The notes under the pieces were generated by a model, which did not search any database, was not told the origin of the DNA, and worked only from the letters and a program-made list of their open reading frames with translations. The translations under genes were made by a program, and so were the position numbers. A stretch of 64,000 nt of DNA from Hydractinia symbiolongicarpus (Eukaryota > Cnidaria > Hydrozoa > Anthoathecata > Hydractiniidae). Of this stretch, positions 35,026 to 46,989 are shown piece after piece (positions within the stretch are counted from its first letter, which is position 1; each line of letters begins with the position of its first letter). The stretch is taken from NCBI RefSeq assembly GCF_029227915.1, contig NC_079888.1, forward strand, positions 17,028,001-17,092,000, written 5' to 3'.

Positions 35026-37174
35026 ATGGGACCGAAAAAGGCTAGAATTTCATCTGAGGAAGCCATTCAAAATATATTGAGATTTATTGAAGAAGATAAC
35101 GTAGACGAAGCTATGGATGAAGAACTTGATGATGAAGATGATTTGGAAGAATTGTGCGGTGAAATTGGTAATATATATAGCTATATTATATATACATATA
35201 TATAATCTCTCTGTCTAACTTCGCGTATATATATGGCGCATTGGTTGCGAGAAGCAAAATATGTTTCAAAATGTGTGATAATTTATTTTTAGTATTTTTG
35301 TTTGTCTCATAGATAAAGAAATAGTTGAAGAAGAGGATCATCAACATGATAACGATGACCGTGTAGGTGATGCTGACAATGATGCGTCCGAAAGTGAAGA
35401 GGAAGCCGGAGCAAACCATTTGAGGAGACGTCGACTTACGAAATATCGCTTAGTAAACAGTATTGCTGCCGCTACAAATTTAGAAAATTATAACGTTTTT
35501 CCAATACCACCAGAATCAAAGTCTATCCAAAGCATTTTCAAAATAGATAATAAGAAGAAAAATGACATAATTCGTACTTTCCAGAATCAGCCACAAGCTG
35601 GAAATGTTGGTCGAAATAATCGTGCAAATGTTATTACTGGACGACAAGGCCCACAACCAAAAGCTTGTGAAACTGCATCACCCCGTTCTGCTTTTGAGCT
35701 CTACTTCACTCCTGAAATTGTGAATAACATTTTGTTGTGCACCAACAGAAAGATTAGACGCACTCTGTCCAAACTACCCGATAATTTCTTGACGCAAAAT
35801 AGTAGGTATTCGTACATGAAAGAAACCTCTGTTGAAGAAATTTATGCATTTATTGGATTGTACCTATATCGAGGACTATACAAACTAAACTGTATATCTG
35901 CTCATAGATTATTCTCAAACCAATATGGTCCGCCAATATTCAGCGCCACTATGTCGAGAAATAGGTTTTTTTTTATACGTACAAACCTTTGTTTTGACGA
36001 CGAGACAACAAGAGATGAAAGATGGAAACATGACCGTTTTGCGGCAATGCGTGAAGTTTTTGAATCTTTCAATTATGAATGCATGTCATGCCTTGTACCG
36101 GGCGACTATCTATCACTTGATGAAACCCTGTATCCAATGAGGACACAGATAAGTTTCAAACAGTACAATCCCAACAAACCCGCCAAATACGGTTTATTAC
36201 TGAAAGCCATAAATGCAGCACGATATCCGTATACATTCCTTGCAGCTCCATATAGCGGCAAACCACAGGGAGATCCAGGAATTTATTATGTACCAGGCAC
36301 TGAGGAAATAGTAAAATACATGATAAAACAACTATCAAATGTTGTCTCGCTGGCCGGACGTAATATATCTTTCGACAGATTATATACATCAATCCCGCTT
36401 GCGCTTTGGTTGTATGAAAGGGATATCACTTGTGTTGGTACAATGCAGATCAACAGGAAAGGAATTCCAATTGAAATGAAAGATTTCAAACAAAGAGAGC
36501 CACTGTCCAGTGAAGTGTATTGGCAAAAAGATGGGCCGCTGTCCTTATCTTCATATGTAGTGAAAACTTCAAACGGAAAGAAAAATGTACTCATGTTGTC
36601 AACACTAGAACCAATCCTAGGTACAACCAAGGATGATAATTGCCACAAATTGGGGTTATATAAACTATATGACTTTACAAAGGGGGGTACTGATATTGTG
36701 GATCAGAGGATGGGGTTTCACACGACGAAGACAAAGTCAAGAAAGTGGACGTTTGTTATGTTTTCTTACATGTTGGATACCGCTCGAGTAAATTCTTCGA
36801 CGATATATTCACTGAATAAAGGTATTGATCCGCTACAACAAAAGTCTTTTGAATACGCCTTTCAATTAGTCATGGAATTGGTGAAACCAACCATACAAAA
36901 AAGAAGTCAAAATGGTATGTTGTCCATCACAAAACAAAAAATAAATCTTGTCTTGGGTAATGCGCAATGTAATCCGGAACCGCGTGCAGCTATTGGTCCT
37001 GCATTTGCAGAAACAAGGAAACGGTGTACTGTTTGTCAGGCTGAGAATGCAGGAGAAAATTATTCCCAAAAGAAAAAATCTATTCCGTGTGTCAAATCAC
37101 TTTGTCAATCATGTGGCAATACAACGTGTCAGGCCCATATGATACAAAAATGTATGTCGTGTTCAAAGAAATGA
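35026..37174 (+). CDS. piggyBac transposase, two exons, 667 aa
   Basis: DDE/D transposase that cuts and pastes DNA at TTAA sites. The model is exon 1 at 35,026-35,167, intron 35,168-35,312 (GT...AG, 145 bp) and exon 2 at 35,313-37,174; the join keeps frame and adds 83 residues ahead of the uninterrupted part of exon 2. ATG at 35,026 follows AAA and is preceded by in-frame stops. Residues about 20-80 are rich in Asp and Glu. The core has the four piggyBac aspartates: D317 (SLDETLYP), D402 (NISFDRLYTS), and D508 and D511 (GGTDIVDQ). The spacings of 85, 106 and 3 are close to those of the Trichoplusia piggyBac protein. The C-terminus (about 619-664) is a cysteine-rich domain with eight Cys and one His in CxxC pairs, as in the family. 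No frameshift or stop interrupts it. The splice sites are predicted, not proven. Confidence 0.9.
35168..35312 (+). other. Predicted intron in the transposase gene
   Basis: Donor ATTG|GTAATA and acceptor TTTGTCTCATAG|ATAAAG, the acceptor preceded by a T-rich tract. The intron is 145 bp and AT-rich with TA repeats, and in-frame stops make read-through non-coding. Removal joins a phase-1 codon (GAT, Asp48) and links two acidic segments, which supports the model. Confidence 0.8.
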
Positions 37175-37492
37175 ACGTTCTGGTTTCAGCTGATGATATG
37201 AACCTTACTGACATTATTTTACTTCTTTTTGTTTATTTTTGTCATGTTTTATACTAATAGCAGGGTTTTGGTGTAAAAAAACTAATTCATGTCAAAAAAC
37301 CTTCTTTAGGGACATTTTTTTGAAAAATCCTTATTTTTCGCCCTTTTTTTTCAGCCGCTCATGTTGATTGGGGCAGTGAGAATGTAATTTAGCTTGAAAA
37401 CATCCAAAGTAGGTGTTTTTTGGTACAATATAGATACATAATGTTACTGTAAAAAAATCAGGTTCACCGCTTTTATGCGAAAGATTTTCTTG

Positions 37493-37517
37493 GGGGTGCG
37501 CTCAATCAGCGCGCCCC
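37493..37517. repeat. Subterminal palindrome, right end of piggyBac
   Basis: GGGGTGCGCT and AGCGCGCCCC around CAATC form a 10-bp stem with one mismatch. It is the counterpart of the left palindrome but lies 23 bases from its terminal repeat rather than one, so the two ends are asymmetric. Confidence 0.78.
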
Positions 37518-37540
37518 TGGGATTTGAACGTCAAAAAAGC

Positions 37541-37556
37541 CCCGGTACGAATAGGG
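37541..37556 (-). repeat. piggyBac right terminal inverted repeat
   Basis: Reads CCCTATTCGTACCGGG on the minus strand, directly before the right TTAA. The single mismatch to the left end is at position 8. Confidence 0.92.
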
Positions 37557-37834
37557 TTAATTGATGACCTATTTGCCTTTGCTTTTTCTTTGATCAGGTG
37601 TTTTTTTGCAGAGAGAGTGGTTAGTAGAAAGTAATTGCTGCAAAAAAATATTTTAGTGAATCAGCATATGGAATGCCTTAAATGACTACGGAAATTCTAT
37701 TAAATTCTACTTTGTTCGGCGTTATTAATCTTGGCGTCCCATTAAATGAACCTGTGTTTTGATTAAACACAATGAATTCGGTTTGTTTGCGCAGCACCTT
37801 TGTTAAATAGCATTGGTAAGAAACTAGCAAAAAT

Positions 37835-37908
37835 CAACGCTGATGGGAGTCGAACCCACAACCTTTGAATTAGAAGTCCAACGCGCTAGTCCATTGCGCC
37901 ACAGCGGC
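37835..37908 (-). tRNA. tRNA-Arg(UCU)
   Basis: G71U, mismatch with C2. First tRNA to the right of the piggyBac element. Confidence 0.83.
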
Positions 37909-38340
37909 ACAGTTACTGATATTTGATAGGCATTGGAGCAATTTAACCCAACAAAATGTTTGCACATCTAGTAATCATTCGTTAACAGGATGGATATGCT
38001 AACAGTCGAGTGCAGCAAGCCAAAACAATATGTAGAGTAAAAATCTAAATGCTTTGTCAATAATAGATTGATGACCTATTTGGCTTTGCTTTTTCTTTGA
38101 TCAAGTGTTCTTGTGCAGAGAGAGTGGTTAGTAAAATGTAATTGCTGCAAAAAAATCTTTTAGTGAATCAGCATATGGAATGCCTTAAATGACTACAGAA
38201 ATTCCATTAAATTCTATTTTTTTCGGCGTTATTAATCTTGGCGTCCCATTAATTGAACTTGGTTTTGATTAAACACAATGAATTCGGTTTGTTTGCGCAG
38301 CACCTTTGTTAAATAGCATTGGTAAGAAACTAGCAAAAAT

Positions 38341-38414
38341 CACCGCTGATGGGAGTCGAACCCACAACCTTTGAATTAGAAGTCCAACGCGCTAGTCCAT
38401 TGCGCCACAGCGGC
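38341..38414 (-). tRNA. tRNA-Arg(UCU)
   Basis: Exact consensus; T5 trailer. Confidence 0.93.
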
Positions 38415-38846
38415 ACGGCTGTATAAATATGATAGGCATTGCAGCGATTTAACCCAAGAAAATGGTTACACATCTAGTAACCATTCGGTAACATGATGGA
38501 TATGTTAACAGTCGAGTGCAGTAAGCCAAAACAACATGTTGAGTAAAAGTCTAAATGCTTTGTCAATATTTAATTGATGACCTATTTGCCTTTGCTTTTT
38601 CTTTGATCAGGTGTTTTTTTGCAGAGAGAGTGGTTAGTAGAAAGTAATTGCTGCAAAAAAATCTTTTAGTGAATCAGCATATGGAATGCCTTAAATGACT
38701 ACGGAAATTCCATTAAATTCTATTTTGTTCGGCGTTATTAATCTTGGCGTCCCATTAAATGAACTTGGTTTTGATTAAACACATTGAATTCGGTTTGTTT
38801 GCGCAGCACCTTTGTTAAATAGCATTGGTAAGAAACTAACAAAAAT

Positions 38847-38920
38847 CACTGCTGATGGGAGTCGATCCCACAACCTTTGAATTAGAAGTCCAACGCGCTA
38901 GTCCATTGCGCCCCAGCGGC
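38847..38920 (-). tRNA. tRNA-Arg(UCU), diverged
   Basis: U8G, U54A and G70A; two near-universal positions (8 and 54) are lost. Confidence 0.68.
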
Positions 38921-39352
38921 ACGGCTATATAAATATGATAGGCATTGCAGCGATTTAACCCAAGAAAATGGTTACACATCTAGTGATCATTCGGTAACAT
39001 GATGGATATGTTAACAGTCGAGTGCAGTAAGCCAAAACAACATGTTGAGTAAAAGTCTAAATGCTTTGTCAATATTTAATTGATGACCTATTTGGCTTTG
39101 CTTTTTCTTTGATCAGGTGTTCTTGTGCAGAGAGAGTGGTTAGTAGAAAGTAATTGCTGCAAAAAAATCATTTAGTGAATCAGCATATGGAATGCCTTAA
39201 ATGACTACGGAAATTCTATTAAATTCTACTTTGTTCGGCGTTATTAATCTTGGCGTCCCATTAAATGAACTTGGTTTTGATTAAACACATTAAATTTGGT
39301 TTGTTTGCGCAGCACCTTTGTTAAATAGCATTGGTAAGAAACTAGCAAAAAT

Positions 39353-39426
39353 CACCGCTGATGGGAGTCGAACCCACAACCTTTGATTAAGAAGTCCAAC
39401 GCGCTAGTCCATTGCGCCACAGCGGC
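39353..39426 (-). tRNA. tRNA-Arg(UCU), anticodon arm altered
   Basis: The segment 3' of the anticodon reads TAATC instead of AATTC: A37U, with the stem strand shifted, weakening the anticodon stem. Confidence 0.7.
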
Positions 39427-39857
39427 ACGGCTATATAAATATGATAGGCATTCCAGCGATTTAACCCAAGAAAATGGTTACACATCTAGTAACCATTCGG
39501 TAACATGATGGACATGTTAACACCCGAGTGCAGTAAGCCAAAACAATATGTTGAGTAAAAGTCTAAATGCTTTGTCAATATTTAATTGATGACCTATTTG
39601 GCTTTGCTTTTTCTTTGATCAAGTGTTCTTGTGCAGAGAGAATGGTTAGTAGAAAGTAATTGCTACAAAAAAATCTTTTAGTGAATCAGCATATCGAATG
39701 CCTTACATGACTACGGCTGTTCCAATAATTTCTATTATGTACTGCGTTGTTACTCTTGGCTTCCCATTAAATGAATTTGGTTTGGATTTAAGGCATTGAA
39801 CACGTTTGTTTGCTAAGCATCTCTGTGCAATAGCAAGGGTAAAAATCTTGGATGAAT

Positions 39858-39931
39858 CACCGCTGATGGGAGTCGAACCCACAACCTTTGAATTAGAAGT
39901 CCAACGCGCTAGTCCATTGCGCCGCAGCGGC
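39858..39931 (-). tRNA. tRNA-Arg(UCU), U8C lineage
   Basis: U8C only. Trailer GATTCATCC has no proximal T run; distal T5 only. Confidence 0.82.
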
Positions 39932-40367
39932 ACGGTTGCTCATACTTGATAGGCATTGGAACAATTTAACCCAACAAAATGTTTACACATCTAGTAATCA
40001 TTCGTTAACATGATGAATATGTTAACAGTCGAGTGCAGTAAGCCAAAACAATATGTAGAGTAAATATCTAAATACTTTGTCAATTTTAAATTGATGACCT
40101 ATTTTGTTTTGCTTTTTCTTTGATCAAGTGCCCTTGCGCAGAGAGAGTAGCTACTAGAAAGTAATTACTGCAAATGAAAAAAACTTCTAGTGAATCAGCA
40201 TATGGAATGCCTTAAATGACGACGGAAATTCCATTAAATTCTATTTTTTTCGGCGTTATTAATCTTGGCGTCCCATTAAATGAACTTGGTTTTGATTAAA
40301 CACATTGAATTCTGTTTGTTTGCGCAGCACCTTTGTTAAATAGCATTGGTAAGAAACTAGCAAAAAT

Positions 40368-40441
40368 CACCGCTGATTGGAGTCGAACCCACAACCTTTG
40401 AATTAGAAGTCCAACGTACTAGTCCATTGCGCCACAGCGGC
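40368..40441 (-). tRNA. tRNA-Arg(UCU), diverged
   Basis: C23U, G24A (mismatch) and C63A (mismatch). Confidence 0.7.
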
Positions 40442-40873
40442 ACGGCTATATAATTATGATAGGCATTGCAGCGATTTAACCCAAGAAAATGGTTACACAT
40501 CTAGTGATCATTCGGTAACATGATGGATATGTTAACAGTCGAGTGCAGTAAGCCAAAACAACATGTTGAGTAAAAGTCTAAATGCTTTGTCAATATTTAA
40601 TTGATGACCTATTTGCCTTTGCTTTTTCTTTGATCAGGTGTTTTTTTGCAGAGAGAGTGGTTAGTAGAAAGTAATTGCTGCAAAAAAATCTTTTAGTGAA
40701 TCAGCATATGGAATGCCTTAAATGATTACGGAAATTCTATTAAATTCTACTTTGTTCGGCGTTATTAATCTTGGCGTCCCATTAAATGAACTTGGTTTTG
40801 ATTAAACACAATGAATTCGGTTTGTTTGCGCAGCACCTTTGTTAAATAGCATTGGTAAGAAACTAGCAAAAAT

Positions 40874-40947
40874 CACCGCTGATGGGAGTCGAACCCACAA
40901 CCTTTGAATTAGAAGTCCAACGCGCTAGTCCATTGCGCCACAGCGGC
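40874..40947 (-). tRNA. tRNA-Arg(UCU)
   Basis: Exact consensus; T5 trailer. Confidence 0.93.
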
Positions 40948-41378
40948 ACAGTTACTGATATTTGATAGGCATTGGAGCAATTTAACCCAACAAAATGTTT
41001 GCACATCTAGTAATCATTCGTTAACAGGATGGATATGCTAACAGTCGAGTGCAGCAAGCCAAAACAATATGTAGAGTAAAAATCTAAATGCTTTGTCAAT
41101 ATTTAATTGATGACCTATTTGGCTTTGCTTTTTCTTTGATCAAGTGTTCTTGTGCAGAGAGAATGGTTAGTAGAAAGTAATTGCTACAAAAAAATCTTTT
41201 AGTGAATCAGCATATCGAATGCCTTACATGACTACGGCTGTTCCAATAATTTCTATTATGTACTGCGTTGTTACTCTTGGCTTCCCATTAAATGAATTTG
41301 GTTTGGATTTAAGGCATTGAACACGTTTGTTTGCTAAGCATCTCTGTGCAATAGCAAGGGTAAAAATCTTGGATGAAT

Positions 41379-41452
41379 CACCGCTGATGGGAGTCGAACC
41401 CACAACCTTTGAATTAGAAGTCCAACGCGCTAGTCCATTGCGCCGCAGCGGC
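41379..41452 (-). tRNA. tRNA-Arg(UCU), U8C lineage
   Basis: U8C; same GATTCATCC trailer as at 39,858, 1,521 bp away. Confidence 0.82.
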
Positions 41453-41888
41453 ACGGTTGCTGATACTTGATAGGCATTGGAACAATTTAACCCAACAAAA
41501 TGTTTACACATCTAGTAATCATTCGTTAACATGATGAATATGTTAACAGTCGAGTGCAGTAAGCCAAAACAATATGTAGAGTAAATATCTAAATACTTTG
41601 TCAATTTTAAATTGATGACCTATTTTGTTTTGCTTTTTCTTTGATCAAGTGCCCTTGCGCAGAGAGAGGAGCTACTAGAAAGTAATTACTGCAAATGAAA
41701 AAAACTTCTAGTGAATCAGCATATGGAATGCCTTAAATGACGACGGAAATTCCATTAAATTCTATTTTTTTCGGCGTTATTAATCTTGGCGTCCCATTAA
41801 ATGAACTTGGTTTTGATTAAACACATTGAATTCTGTTTGTTTGCGCAGCACCTTTGTTAAATAGCATTGGTAAGAAACTAGCAAAAAT

Positions 41889-41962
41889 CACCTCTGATGG
41901 GAGTCGAACCCACAACCTTTGAATTAAAAGTCCAACGCGCTAGTCCATTGCGCCACAGCGGC
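41889..41962 (-). tRNA. tRNA variant with anticodon UUU
   Basis: C35U gives anticodon UUU (Lys AAA/AAG) in an otherwise well-kept body; C69A mispairs with G4. Better preserved than the other UUU copy at 23,294. Confidence 0.75.
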
Positions 41963-42394
41963 ACGGCTATATAAATATGATAGGCATTGCAGCGATTTAA
42001 CCCAAGAAAATGGTTACACATCTAGTGATCAATCGGTAACATGATGAATATGTTAACAGTCGAGTGCAGTAAGCCAAAACAACATGTTGAGTAAAAGTCT
42101 AAATGCTTTGTCAATATTTAATTGATGACCTATTTGGCTTTGCTTTTTCTTTGATCAGGTGTTCTTGTGCAGAGAGAGTGGTTAGTAGAAAGTAATTGCT
42201 GCAAAAAAATCTTTTAGTGAATCAGCATATGAAATGCCTTAAATGACTACGGAAATTCTATTAAATTCTACTTTGTTCGGCGTTATTAATCTTGGCGTCC
42301 CATTAAATGAACTTGGTTTTGATTAAACACAATGAATTCGGTTTGTTTGCGCAGCACCTTTGTTAAATAGCATTGGTAAGAAACTAGCAAAAAT

Positions 42395-42468
42395 CACCGC
42401 TAATGGGAGTCGAACCCACAACTTTTGAATTAGAAGTCCAACGCGCTAGTCCATTGCGCCACAGCGGC
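42395..42468 (-). tRNA. tRNA-Arg(UCU)
   Basis: G45A and C66U (wobble with G7). Confidence 0.84.
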
Positions 42469-42899
42469 ACGGCTATATAAATATGATAGGCATTGCAGCG
42501 ATTTAACCCAAGAAAATGGTTACACATCTAGTAACCATTCGGTAACATGATGGATATGTTAACACCCGAGTGGAGTAAGCCAAAACAATATGTTGAGTAA
42601 AAGTCTAAATGCTTTGTCAATATTTAATTGATGACCTATTTGGCTTTGCTTTTTCTTTGATCAAGTGTTCTTGTGCAGAGAGAGTGGTTAGTAGAAAGTA
42701 ATTGCTACAAAAAAATCTTTTAGTGAATCAGCATATCGAATGCCTTACATGACTACGGATGTTCCAATAATTTCTATTATGTACTGCGTTATTACTCTTG
42801 GCTTCCCATTAAATGAATTTGGTTTGGATTTAAGGCATTGAACACGTTTGTTTGCTAAGCATCTCCGTGCAATAGCAAGGGTAAAAATCTTGGATAAAT

Positions 42900-42973
42900 C
42901 ACCGCTGATGGGAGTCGAACCCACAACCTTTGAATTAGAAGTCCAACGCGCTAGTCCATTGCGCCGCAGCGGC
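42900..42973 (-). tRNA. tRNA-Arg(UCU), U8C lineage
   Basis: U8C only; distal T5. Confidence 0.82.
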
Positions 42974-43411
42974 ACGGTTACTGATATTTGATAGGCATTG
43001 GAACAATTTAACCCAACCAAATGTTTGCACATCTAGTAATCATTCGTTAACATGATGAATATGTTAACAGTCGAGTGCAGTAAGCCAAAACATTATGTAG
43101 AGTAAATATCTAAATACTTTGTCAATTTTAAACTGATGACCTATTTTGTTTTGCTTTTTCTTTGATCAAGTGCCCTTGCGCAGAGAGAGAGTAGCTACTA
43201 GAAAGTAATTACTGCAAATGAAAAAAACTTCTAGTGAATCAGCATATGGAATGCCTTAAATGACTACGGAAATTCCATTAAATTCTACTTTGTTCTGCGT
43301 TATTAATCTTGGCGTCCCAGTAAATGGACTTGGTTTTGATTAAACACATTGAATACGGTTTGTTTGCGCAGCACCTTTGTTAAATAGCATTGGTAAGAAA
43401 TTAGCAAAAAT

Positions 43412-43485
43412 CACCGCTGATGGGAGTCGAACCCACAACCTTTGAATTAGAAGTCCAACGCGCTAGTCCATTGCGCCGCAGCGGC
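43412..43485 (-). tRNA. tRNA-Arg(UCU), U8C lineage
   Basis: U8C only; proximal T5, so the change occurs with both trailer types. Confidence 0.82.
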
Positions 43486-43916
43486 ACGGTTACTGATATT
43501 TGATAGGCATTGGAACAATTTAACCCAACAAAATGTTTGCACATCTAGTAATCATTCGTTAACATGATGAATATGTTAACAGTCGAGTGCAGTAAGCCAA
43601 AACAATATGTAGAGTAAATATCTAAATACTTTGTCAATATTAAATTGATGACACATTTTGTTTTGCTTTTTCTTTGATCAAGTGTTCTTGTGCAGAGAGA
43701 GTGGTTAGTACAAAGTAATTGCTGCAAAAAAATCTTTTAGTGAATCAGCATATCAAATGCCTTACATGATTACGGATGTTCCAATAATTTCTATTATGTA
43801 CTGCGTTATTACTCTTGGCTTCCCATTAAATGAATTTGGTTTGGATTTAAGGCATTGAACACGTTTGTTTGCTAAGCATCTCCGTGCAATAGCAAGGGTA
43901 AAAATCTTGGATAAAT

Positions 43917-43990
43917 CACCGCTGATGGGAGTCGAACCCACAACCTTTGAATTAGAAGTCCAACGCGCTAGTCCATTGCGCCGCAGCGGC
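43917..43990 (-). tRNA. tRNA-Arg(UCU), U8C lineage
   Basis: U8C only; duplicate of the unit at 42,900, offset 1,017 bp. Confidence 0.82.
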
Positions 43991-44428
43991 ACGGTTACTG
44001 ATATTTGATAGGCATTGGAACAATTTAACCCAACCAAATGTTTGCACATCTAGTAATCATTCGTTAACATGATGAATATGTTAACAGTCGAGTGCAGTAA
44101 GCCAAAACACTATGTAGAGTAAATATCTAAATACTTTGTCAATTTTAAACTGATGACCTATTTTGTTTTGCTTTTTCTTTGATCAAGTGCCCTTGCGCAG
44201 AGAGAGAGTAGCTACTAGAAAGTAATTACTGCAAATGAAAAAAACTTCTAGTGAATCAGCATATGGAATGCCTTAAATGACTACGGAAATTCCATTAAAT
44301 TCTACTTTGTTCTGCGTTATTAATCTTGGCGTCCCAGTAAATGGACTTGGTTTTGATTAAACACATTGAATACGGTTTGGTTGCGCAGCACCTTTGTTAA
44401 ATAGCATTGGTAAGAAATTAGCAAAAAT

Positions 44429-44502
44429 CACCGCTGATGGGAGTCGAACCCACAACCTTTGAATTAGAAGTCCAACGCGCTAGTCCATTGCGCCGCAGCG
44501 GC
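44429..44502 (-). tRNA. tRNA-Arg(UCU), U8C lineage
   Basis: U8C only; duplicate of the unit at 43,412, offset 1,017 bp. Confidence 0.82.
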
Positions 44503-44893
44503 ACGGTTACTGATATTTGATAGGCATTGGAACAATTTAACCCAACAAAATGTTTGCACATCTAGTAATCATTCGTTAACATGATGAATATGTTAACAGT
44601 CGAGTGCAGTAAGCAAAAACAATATGTAGAGTAAATATCTAAATACTTTGTCAATATTAAATTGATGACACATTTTGTTTTGCTTTTTCTTTGATCAAGT
44701 GTTCTTGTGCAGAGAGAGTGGTTAGTACAAAGTAATTGCTGCAAAAAAATCTTTTAGTGAATCAGCATATCAAATGCCTTACATGATTACGGATGTTCCA
44801 ATAATTTCTATTATGTTCCGCGTTATTACTCTTGGCTTCCCATTGTATGAATTTGGTTTGGATTTAGGGTAAGGGTAAAAATCTAGCATAAAT

Positions 44894-44967
44894 CACCGGT
44901 GATGGGAGTCGCACCCACAACCTTTGAATTAGAAGTCCAACGCGCTAGTCCATTGCGCCACAGCGGA
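44894..44967 (-). tRNA. tRNA-Arg(UCU), diverged
   Basis: G1U, U55G and G68C (mismatch with C5). The unit has the 41-bp spacer deletion. Confidence 0.66.
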
Positions 44968-45399
44968 ACGGTTACTGATATTTGATAGGCATTGGAGCAA
45001 TTTAACCCAACAAAATGTTTGCACATCTAGTAATCATTCGTTAACAGGATGGATATGCTAACAGTCGAGTGTAACAAGCCAAAATAACATGTAGAGTAAA
45101 AATCTAAATGCTTTGTCAATAATAGATTGATGACCTATTTGGCTTTGCTTTTTCTTTGATCAAGTGTTCTTGTGCAGAGAGAGTGGTTAGTAGAAAGTAA
45201 TTGCTGCAAAAAAATCTTTTAGTGAAGCAGCATATGGAATGCCTTAAATGACTACGAAAATTCCATTAAGTTCTATTTTGTTCGGCGTTATTAATCTTGG
45301 CATCCCATTAAATGAACTTGGTTTTGATTAAACACATTGAATTCGGTTTGTTTGCGCAGCACCTTTGTTAAATAGCATTGGTAAGAAACTAGCAAAAAT

Positions 45400-45473
45400 C
45401 ACCGCTGATGGGAGTCGAACCCACAACCTTTGAATTAGTAGTCCAACGCGCTAGTCCATTGCACCACAGCGGC
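45400..45473 (-). tRNA. tRNA variant with anticodon ACU
   Basis: U34A changes the anticodon to ACU, complementary to Ser AGU, in an Arg-type body that lacks the long variable arm of serine tRNAs. C11U. Otherwise intact, T5 trailer. Confidence 0.8.
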
Positions 45474-45905
45474 ACGGTTACTGATATTTGATAGGCACTG
45501 GAGCAATTTAACCCAACAAAATGTTTGCACATCTAGTAATCATTCGTTAACAGGATGGATATGTTAACAGTCGAGTGCAGCAAGCCAAAACAATATGTAG
45601 AGTAAATATCTAAAGACTTTGTCAATATTAAATTGATGACACATTTTGTTTTGCATTTTCTTTGATCAAGTGTTCTTGTGCAGAGAGAGTGGTTAGTACA
45701 AAGTAATTGCTGCAAAAAAATCTTTTAGTGAATCAGCATATGGAATGCCTTAAATGACTACGGAAATTCCATTAAATTCTATTTTGTTCGGCGTTATTAA
45801 TCTTTGCGTCCCATTAAATGAACTTGGTTTTGATTAAACACATTGAATTCGGTTTGTTTACGCAGCACCTTTGTTAAATAGCATTGGTAAGAAACTAGCA
45901 AAAAT

Positions 45906-45979
45906 CACCGCTGATGGGAGTCGAACCCACAACCTTTGAATTAGAAGTCCAACGCGCTAGTCCATTGCGCCACAGCGGC
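45906..45979 (-). tRNA. tRNA-Arg(UCU)
   Basis: Exact consensus; T5 trailer. Confidence 0.93.
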
Positions 45980-46410
45980 ACGGCTGTATAAATATGATAG
46001 GCATTGCAGCGATTTAACCCAAGAAAATGGTTACACATCTAGTAACCATTCGGTAACATGATGGATATGTTAACAGTCGAGTGCGGTAAGCCAAAACAAT
46101 ATGTAGAGTAAATATCTAAAGACTTTGTCAATATTAAATTGATGACACATTTTGTTTTGCATTTTCTTTGATCAAGTGTTCTTGTGCAGAGAGAGTGGTT
46201 AGTACAAAGTAATTGCTGCAAAAAAATCTTTTAGTGAATCAGCATATCAAATGCCTTACATGACTACGGATGTTCCAATAATTTCTATTATGTTCTGCAT
46301 TATTACTCTTGGCTTCCCATTGTATGAATTTGGTTTGGATTTAACACATTGAACACGTTTGTTTGCTAAGCATCTCTGTGCAATATCAAGGGTAAAAATC
46401 TAGCATAAAT

Positions 46411-46484
46411 CACCGCTGATGGGAGTCGAACCCACAACCTTTGAATTAGAAGTCCAACGCGCTAGTCCATTAGGCCACAGCGGC
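46411..46484 (-). tRNA. tRNA-Arg(UCU), D stem altered
   Basis: G12C and C13U weaken the D stem. Distal T5. Confidence 0.74.
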
Positions 46485-46915
46485 ACGGCTGTATAAATAT
46501 GATAGGCATTGGAGCAATTTAACCCAACAAAATGTTTGCACATCTAGTAATCATTCGTTAACAGGATGGATATGTTAAAAGTCGAGTGCAGCAAGCCAAA
46601 ACAATATGTAGAGTAAAAATCTAAATGCTTTGTCAATAATAGAATGATGACCTATTTGGCTTTGCTTTTTCTTTGATCAAGTGTTCTTGTGCAGAGAGAG
46701 TGGTTAGTAGAAAGTAATTGCTACAAAAAAATCTTTTAGTGAATCAGCATATCGAATGCCTTACATGACTACGGATGTTCCAATAATTTCTATTATGTAC
46801 TGCGTTATTACTCTTGGCTTCCCATTAAATGAATTTGGTTTGGATTTAAGGCATTGAACACGTTTGTTTGCTAAGCATCTCCGTGCAATAGCAAGGGTAA
46901 AAATCTTGAATAAAT

Positions 46916-46989
46916 CACCGCTGATGGGCGTCGAACCCACAACCTTTGAATTAGAAGTCCAACGCGCTAGTCCATTGCGCCGCAGCGGC
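46916..46989 (-). tRNA. tRNA-Arg(UCU), U8C lineage
   Basis: U8C and U60G; distal T5. Confidence 0.8.

Larger units (their letters stand above)
34649..37560 (+). mobile_element. Complete autonomous-looking piggyBac element
   Basis: The element is 34,653-37,556 (2,904 bp), flanked by TTAA at 34,649-34,652 and 37,557-37,560. Neighbouring units read straight through the empty TTAA, for example at 38,570-38,573. Termini are 16-bp inverted repeats with one mismatch: CCCTATTTGTACCGGG on the left, CCCTATTCGTACCGGG on the right when reversed. Each is followed by a palindrome (left stem GTGCGCT/AGCGCAC, 34,670-34,688; right stem 37,493-37,517). It carries one intact spliced transposase gene. The 5' non-coding part (34,690-35,025) and the 3' part (37,175-37,490) hold no other reading frame I can support. 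Complete ends and an unbroken gene suggest a young insertion. Confidence 0.95.

Noticed and set aside
35186-35419. 77-residue antisense frame over the transposase intron and start of exon 2
   Set aside because: It overlaps the supported spliced gene on the other strand, and its hydrophobic content reflects AT-rich sequence.
36286-36648. 120-residue antisense frame within the transposase exon, and shorter overlapping frames
   Set aside because: Shadows of the transposase reading frame.
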